Positions 57,907-64,000 of a stretch of 64,000 bases of DNA are shown piece by piece (position 1 is the first letter of the stretch; each line of letters starts with the position of its first letter). Source of the stretch: Bostrychus sinensis (Eukaryota > Chordata > Actinopteri > Gobiiformes > Eleotridae); NCBI GenBank assembly GCA_020698575.1, contig CM036243.1:28751403-28815402 (forward strand), written 5' to 3'. A model generated the notes under the pieces. The model saw nothing but the letters and a program-made list of their open reading frames with translations. It was not told the origin of the DNA and ran no database searches. The position numbers and the translations under genes were made by a program.

Positions 57907-58870
57907 AAAGCAGTCATCTAGATTGGATTTTGATCAGGACACTGCAGCACAGAGCCCAAGAGGCTCCCACAAGCTCTGAGGGAAGGAGGAAAGAAGAGCT
58001 ACATGTCCGTCAAACCCTCAGAACCTGTGGATATCCCAACTGGGCCTTCTCCAAATCCCAAAGGACAAGAAAACAGGACAGGAAAGATCAAGAGCCAAAA
58101 AGGAGCAATGTAGTCATTCCTTAGATCTCCGGCCTGTCTGAGAAACTTAAAAGGATTTTTAGCCAACATAACATCCCGGTTCATTTCAAACCTGTTAATA
58201 CTCTCAGACAAAAACTGGTTCATCCCAAGGACAAAATTCCCAGTTACAAACAGAGTAATGTTGTGTACTCCATCCACTGCAGTGAGAACTGTAATGAACA
58301 GTACATTGGATAAACCAAACAACCTCTGCACAAGCGGTTATACCAACACCGCAGGGCCAACTCCAGTGGACCAGAATCTGCAGTACACCTCCACCTGAAG
58401 GCCACAGGCCACTCCTTTGAGGACAGTGAGGTCCGAATCTTAGCCAGAGAGAAAGGATGGTTTGAGCGAGGAGTGAAAGAAGCAATCTTTGTCAAAAAAG
58501 ATAAACCTTCTTTAAACAGAAATGGTGGTCTCAGATACAGCCTTCCATCTGTTTACAACAGTCTCCTGAAACCCAAACAAAACTCAGTTTCACTCAGGTC
58601 ATTAACATCTGAAGGAGCTGACCAGGCCCAGGAGGGTTAACCACTCTCACTCCAGATGAGGACAAAGGACTCCTAACGACCCGAAACCACTCAGGCTATT
58701 CATGGTCGCCTTGACCAATAGAATTTAATTTCAGTTCAAAACTCCTCCTTCCTAGGAGCAGATAAACCAGCTCTCTTACCAGTTCAATTTCAGAATTGAG
58801 AAAGCCTCTTGGATAAGAGGTGAAATATCTTCAACTTTAAAAAATCCAATCCAGATGACTGCTTTTTTTT
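57907..58870 (+). mobile_element. Penelope-like retroelement, 5'-truncated, with inverted termini
   Basis: The body encodes a GIY-YIG endonuclease tail typical of Penelope-like elements (separate entry). The outer words are inverted copies: GCAGTCATCTAGATTGGATT on the left (57910-57929) and AATCCAATCCAGATGACTGC on the right (58843-58862). The 3' segment GCCTCTTGGATAAGAGGTGA is the recurrent terminal repeat piece of this family in fish. The reverse transcriptase domain is absent, so it is a dead truncated copy. Confidence 0.75.
57930..58640 (+). pseudogene. GIY-YIG endonuclease region of a Penelope-like element
   Basis: One frame runs from 57930 to 58640 with two internal stops, TAG at 58122-58124 and TAA at 58311-58313. 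It encodes a linker (RQKLVHPKDKIP), then NVVYSIHCSENCNEQYIG, the GIY...YIG signature. LHKRLYQHRR follows with the conserved arginine and tyrosine positions, then a downstream VHLHLKATGHSFEDSEV and GWFERGVKEAIFV. The second stop falls immediately after YIG. In this family the domain nicks DNA for target-primed insertion, downstream of a reverse transcriptase that is not present here. The protein is not functional. Confidence 0.85.
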
Positions 58871-60590
58871 ACTTTTTTTTGTGTACCTGTGTTATTTATG
58901 AAAATTGGCCAAGTACTGGGCACAGTTTTGTGGAACATGGCTTGGTTTATTACAGAGTAGTTTTAAAGCCTTAAAATCTTTTTTTTTTTTTTTTTTGTAA
59001 GGAAGTCTCAATTGAGTTTGCACATGTGGAGGTCGCTGGTAGTTCTCTGAAACCCAGATATGTTTACTTTAATCAAATGTGAAATACTCAAAATCCACGT
59101 GATGACGCTCACTGACATTTCAATACAAATGGAGGGGATTGTAACCTAGCAACAGAAAGCTGTGCTATTTGCAATGTTTCCCATAATGATGATGGCCATT
59201 AGGAGAATTAGGAAAACACTCTTGAACGTTTGAATAATGGTTCATTAATTGTTGTTTGCTGACGAGTGCTAGTTTTAATCAAAAGTGTGTCTGGGCTCAT
59301 TTGAGGACTCGAGTTTTAAATTTAAAATAGTCAAACTTTTTGGACATGTGCATTGAATTCTCAGTTTGAGCAAGGGATTTTATAAACAGTAAATCAATAG
59401 CATAGTTTATGTCAAGAGAGATTCAAGGCTACAAAAGCTTTCACTTGCCAATTTATTGATGCAATATTATTCCCTTTGGACTTAGCAGAAATAGAGGACT
59501 TTGATAAATAGAGCTGGGCAAATATTTTGGGCAAGTCTGAAAAAATGCTGTTAAGTAAAATGGCTTTAATAAATACAGAATACTATTTTCTATTCATTTA
59601 ATGAAAATTTCAGGAAGGGCCAAGGACAAACTGTTTACTTTTTCATGTGGATCCAAATCATTGATTCAGAGGCCTTTTAACAGATTTTTTTTTTTTTTTT
59701 TTTTAGAGGTGGGCCAAAAGTACTACTCATTACAAGAACAAATCTTTAGTTTAACTAGATATTTTGTAATTGTGATATACAAATTTTGTGGCTGAATGAA
59801 AAAAGAACCTACCCCTCCTGAACTAGAAGCACTTCATGTTTATGTCTAGGTCTGGGCACTACATTTTCACCCTTGTGAGTTAGGACCAGTGCCTTGGCAG
59901 AGTTCTACACTCTCTGATTTTTCTTATTTTTTATCCTCATTGTTCTTGGCTTTTGTTAAAAACCCGCCAAAGACTTTTTCTCTGCACTGTATCTTCCAGA
60001 CTTCCTTTCTGTTATATCAAAATCCAGGTGTGAGCACATCTGGCTGGTCCGTTGGAGTGTGTGAGGCTGGAGATTAGCTTTTGTTGCAGCAGTTTGGAGT
60101 CAACAGCATGGAGTCTGGCTGTAGAAAACGCTCCGCAGAGGGAAATACAGTCGTTTATTTGCTCAGGCAGTGACTGGAAAAGGCTCATGGGACCAAAGCA
60201 CAGTATACAGAGCTGTTACTGCCCTCAGTGTGCTCCAAACACATGCATATATAAGCACCAGCATACAGGCACTACAAACACATTTTACTACTCCGACTGT
60301 GAATACTCCCGATTATGCTGCCCCACGGGGAGCCAACACTATTCACCTTATTAAATGTGTTTTTATAATGTTTTGAAGTTTCATGGTTAGGGTTATGGCT
60401 TGTTAGAGCACAGGGAAATATCTGGGCTCAGCTGAGAATAGCGCCCTGTGATTAATTTCAAACCAAAAACTTTTCATTTTGATTATTGCTATTTTATGTA
60501 CAACACAACAACCCGCCTAACAAGCTTTAAAAGTTATTTCTGCATGCAGCATTTTATATTTATTGTGTTCAAATGCTATGTAAAAGCTTT
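58871..60590. other. Intronic stretch, nothing recognised
   Basis: T tracts at 58978-58997 and 59682-59704 are the only low-complexity features. Overlapping frames at 60052-60376 have no motif. Confidence 0.4.
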
Positions 60591-60599
60591 AAAGTGCAC

Positions 60600-61122
60600 T
60601 GCCTGAACTCACATTACTGTTGTTTTGCTGTGCTTTGTCATATTAGCATTAGCATTAGTATTTCACATTTTATAACTTAAAATAATGTATATGTATGGAA
60701 AACGACTTCTTTTTGGGGAGCTGTTACTTTCATTTTGCAGAGGACGCTTGGATAAGAAGTCTGGCACCCCCAGCTGGCAACGATGGGAAATAGACAGAGC
60801 ATAAAATGGCTAATTAGCATAGCTATTAACAACATGATGCTAACAGATAAATGAGTTGACTGCTATGTAGTGACAACAATTACAAGTCCAGTGATGATGT
60901 ATGGGCTTTAGAAACGCGCAGGAGCACTTTCTAGTTTCATGTGTTTACGTAGAGCTGTGGGACTGAGCGTTTTTAGATTTGAGAAGGGGGGCGGCCTGGA
61001 TTATTCAAACATGCGTCAATGAAACAGAGTGCTACTCGAGGTATGTTTTTTGAGGTGCAAACAACATTTTAATATGGTTAAAAGCACAAAAAAGCCTGTT
61101 CAACATAATAGGGGACCTTTAA
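60600..61122 (+). mobile_element. TTAAAGG-family MITE, longer form
   Basis: ATGTATATGTATGGAAAACG, TTTTTGGGGAGCTGTTACTT, GATGATGTATGGGCTTTAGA and CTACTCGAGGTATGTTTTTT match the copy at 52510. The right end ATAATAGGGGACCTTTAA is the inverted tip. The left end is diverged. Confidence 0.6.
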
Positions 61123-61129
61123 GAAATGT

Positions 61130-62735
61130 CTGTGGCCAAAAACTGTAGCTGACTTTGTAGTGGAGAGGAGGTCCATAGTCTGGAAAAGGAAACGGAAGAA
61201 GAAGAACTGCCAACTATTTACCCCTTAGAAGTTGTGCCTCTTGGTTGATTACCTGAACTTACATAGTGTAGTTTCTCAGCAACAAATCAGAGAGGGGGCT
61301 CTTGATCCTGTTTCATGTTCAAGGAATTATTGTAATATTTTAAGTCTAAATGACTATTGGATGTCTTCACAATGGCAATGACATTAAATTTTATTACATA
61401 TCAAGGTTAGCTATGACTTTAAAATATTGTAACTATAAAAAAAAAAACATAAAGAGGAGAAAAGTTAAGTAATTAAAGGCAGAGTCTCGGGGTAATTAAC
61501 CTCAAATTATATAATACAATTTCTCATTCCCAAATTAGAAGCTGAGAGATGCCTCTTGATCCTGTTTCAAGTAGAGGCATCTTGGAAAGTCACACACTGC
61601 ACTTTTTGTATCCTGTCCAATCCTGCCTCCAGATAAATAAAACATGTCTATCAATAATAAAAATTACATATAGAAAAGATACAATCTATAGAACATTCAT
61701 CTGAGCATAAAACCGCACTTAAAGGTCATGCAAACTTTGGCACAAAATGGCCGCTCACTAAAAAATGAGCAGTGCCTCTGTCAGCCCCACTCAGCCCCTT
61801 CAGTCCTTCAGTATGCAAACACTGTTAGATTTAATCCACTAATGATGCAAATTTATGCTGTTAATTATTTGGAGCTGAATCATATCCCGGCTAAACGTTT
61901 TCAGAAATGCAGTGGGGACATCAAAGTATTCAGGGACGGACGAGAAGCCATTATTCAGGATTACTTTTTTTCCTCCTTTCATTTCTTTTTCATTTGCATC
62001 AACTCCATAAAAGGAATTAGCATTTTCCATTCGCTCCCATTAACGTGGCTCATATTGATGTCAGTGGCTATAGATTCTGGTTGGAAGAGGCTTTTAGATA
62101 AGCGTTTCTAATTTAAACTTATTCTATTGAGTTTATATTCTTGAGAATTTTGCTTACAGAGCGTTCCTTCAGCAAGGCAATCCTCAGCCTACACCTATTC
62201 TCCTGTTCAGTGCATTGATAAAGTGGCACCTACATTGTAGATATTGTAAATAGAGAGTGGGTGAAGGTTTGCACAGTTATAAGTGGTTTTTACACAGAGC
62301 TGAATGCTTTTTGAATAACTCTCGACTAAAAGGCTGCTATACAATAAAAACCTGGGTTCTCTGTGCACCACTTGTTGCATACAGTCTAGATCGGACAAGG
62401 CAATGAAACTTAGAACAATTATCATTGTCACAGTAACAGATGTGAGTGGCTAGGGTACACAGGTAAACAAAGACATTTCTGAAGTGGAGCACAGAAAAAT
62501 GTAAGTTACTTGTTTCATTTATTGAGAAGTATTGTTACAAAAAGGTTTAAAGTGCTCCTTCATGTAAAGTTGCAAAATGTCTGGTCAGTCGTATGTACTT
62601 TAAGTCAGTCAGAATCATTCAAACTTTGATTTTCTAGTTCAGAAAACTATCATAATACAGGCACTGGCCCTATCTTGCAACTCTAAACACATACTGCCCC
62701 GACCTAGACTACAGACGGGATCTTCAGGGCAAATG
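61130..62735. other. Intronic stretch, possibly with conserved non-coding sequence
   Basis: Free of repeats I recognise. Bases 61850-62110 contain an octamer-like ATTTGCAT (61992-61999) and several homeodomain-core words (ATTAGC, CCATTAACG) in a GC-balanced context. This could be regulatory. A 127-codon frame (61728-62111) overlaps it but has no motif. Confidence 0.3.
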
Positions 62736-62738
62736 CTC

Positions 62739-63130
62739 TGCACAAGAGGTTACACTAACACCACAGGGCCAACCCCAGTGGACCGGAGTCTGCAGTACAG
62801 CAGCTAAAAGACACAAACCACTCCTTTGAGGACAGTGAGGTCTGAATTGTAGCCAGAAAGAAAGGATGGGCTGAGTGAGAAGTCAAAGAAGCAGATCTTT
62901 GTCAAAAAAAGAAAAACCTTCTTTGAACAGAAATGGTGGTCTCAGATAAAATCTTCCATTTGTTTACAACAGTCTCTTAAAACCCAGACCAAAAGCACTT
63001 CACTCAGGCCAGTTAACATCAGAAGGCGCAGACTATGATAATGGTCCTAAGGTGAGTTAACGACTGTCCCACTCACTCCAGCAGAGGACAAAAGACTTCT
63101 AACAACCCAAAACCACTGAACCCTTTCAAC
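62739..63130 (+). pseudogene. Penelope-like element, second truncated copy
   Basis: CTCTGCACAAGAGGTTACAC, ACCACAGGGCCAACCCCAGT, CACTCCTTTGAGGACAGTGA and AACAGAAATGGTGGTCTCAG correspond base for base, with changes, to 58325-58535. It begins after the YIG motif and carries extra stops and frameshifts, for example TGA after GAGGTC. A deeper relic of the same family. Confidence 0.75.
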
Positions 63131-63139
63131 TATTCTAAA

Positions 63140-64000
63140 CCAAGAGAATTTAGTTTTGTTGTGAACCTAATCTAAAGTAATTATTGTCCTTTTGCTGACC
63201 CCTTGTGGATGGAGTTTGCCTGGAATAGCCCTACTCGGCAATGGTATAAAAATGTTTAGTAATTCCTGGATCTACACTCAAAACAAATAATTTCTTCCTT
63301 GGCCCCTTCCCTGAAATCTTCATCTACATCTCACCATTACTTTCTGAGTTATTGTGCTAACAGACTATCGACCTCTCCAACTCCAGCAAAAAAAACTCAT
63401 ATTTTTACATAGAAGCTGAAGCCAACCATGCTACCACTCAGTAAAGCTGTCTATAATCTAGTTGAACGGTCCACATTAACCTCCTTCGGTCCCATTTGCA
63501 GGCTGCAGCATAAAACACATGCAGTTTATGCTTCATCTAATCCCAGAAATAATGTTCCTGTGGCCGGTGATCCTGAGCAGATGTGCCACTAACTCTTTTC
63601 ACAAACACGCTGGACCAATCTTATCACCGCGTGTATTTTTTGCAGCGCTCCACTTGCGGCTCCTTCGTTGCCCTCGTCCTAAACCTACCGTTGTTGAGTT
63701 GCAGCCAAAATGCTTCATCAGTGGCTGCAGTGTCTTCTCTCCAGATGGCAGGTATCTTTTTAGTGCTCACATTCTTGTCCCGGGCTGCGACATCTCTGCC
63801 TCGCTCCAGTGCAGGCTACAGCCGGTCCGCCCTCTGAGAGAGCGCTTAATGGACTTTAATATGAAACACATGATTGGGACAATAGAGACAGGCATTATGG
63901 AAGCAGTAGGGGCCGTTTTCATGTGTGTGGGAATGGCAGCCGCAGCATAATTATCAGTGAGCAGAAAAAGCATTCCTGTAGGGTCACGTTGTAGAATAGG
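63140..64000. other. Intronic end of the window, nothing recognised
   Basis: A 143-codon plus frame at 63519-63950 includes a WD-like SPDGRYLFS by chance, but no WD domain context, splice signals or SorCS sequence. Bases 63820-63955 are GC-balanced and repeat-free and may be conserved. Confidence 0.35.

Larger units (their letters stand above)
32784..64000 (+). other. Partial downstream intron of the SorCS-type gene
   Basis: Starts GTAAGG. No sequence after it encodes the next SorCS segment, so the intron exceeds 31.2 kb or continues past the window. Contents are listed separately. Confidence 0.75.

Noticed and set aside
61728..62111. 127-codon plus frame
   Set aside because: Low-information peptide with no motif. 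The sequence is more plausibly non-coding.
63519..63950. 143-codon plus frame with WD-like SPDGRYLFS
   Set aside because: No second WD repeat, no splice sites, no relation to SorCS. A chance frame in intron.
32784..64000. Search for the next SorCS exon (LYSS...FGRRWQ-type sequence)
   Set aside because: No segment encodes it next to an acceptor. The word TTGGCAGCTGG near 46348 is not in a matching frame.

Overview
This is a 64-kb piece of vertebrate nuclear DNA, almost certainly from a ray-finned (teleost) fish. The evidence is consensus GT-AG splicing, AT-rich intronic sequence, and a dense mix of fish-style repeats: Tc1-like transposons, hAT-like and other terminal-inverted-repeat (TIR) elements, tRNA-derived SINEs and a Penelope-like retroelement. 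I see no bacterial or phage genes, no operons, no CRISPR array and no convincing tRNA or rRNA gene.

One host gene is visible. Two short plus-strand exons, 13371-13470 (33 full codons) and 32625-32783 (53 codons), join in frame and encode consecutive parts of the VPS10 beta-propeller of a SorCS-type sorting receptor, of the SorCS1/SorCS3 subgroup. Each carries an Asp-box motif (STDYGSTY and SADEGASF). The rest of the window is intron: at least 13.4 kb upstream, 19.15 kb between the exons, and at least 31.2 kb downstream. I could not find the flanking SorCS exons, so the window lies inside a very large gene, as is usual for SorCS genes.

Layout. 1-13370: partial intron with a 2.5-kb TIR element carrying an exon-like segment and a nested MITE, a hAT-like MITE with promoter-like motifs, several copies of an AGTAAAAGTAC-rich repeat, and a dead 1.54-kb Tc1-like transposon. 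13471-32624: intron with a 500-bp inverted-repeat element built from 20-bp units, an internally deleted second Tc1-like element, an unusual 2.3-kb TIR block filled with GAATG/CATTC motifs at about 11-bp spacing and interrupted by a hAT relic with a BED zinc finger, a probable solo LTR abutting a hAT element with a perfect 8-bp target duplication, and a TATC microsatellite inside another TIR element. 32784-64000: partial intron with SINEs, two oppositely oriented 11-bp degenerate arrays (one at 33 kb, one at 45.5 kb), a nested pair of CpG-rich TIR elements and a second full copy of the inner one 5-6 kb away, and two relics of a Penelope-like element with a GIY-YIG endonuclease region.

The repeats contribute no intact protein. 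Every transposase or endonuclease frame I could read has stops, a frameshift or a truncation. The most unusual structures are the 11-bp-periodic TIR block (20595-22923), the 20-bp-unit hairpin element (13753-14254), and the spliced-looking segment inside the 1141-3609 element. Family names for repeats rest on ends, target duplications and recognisable protein motifs read by eye, not on database matches.
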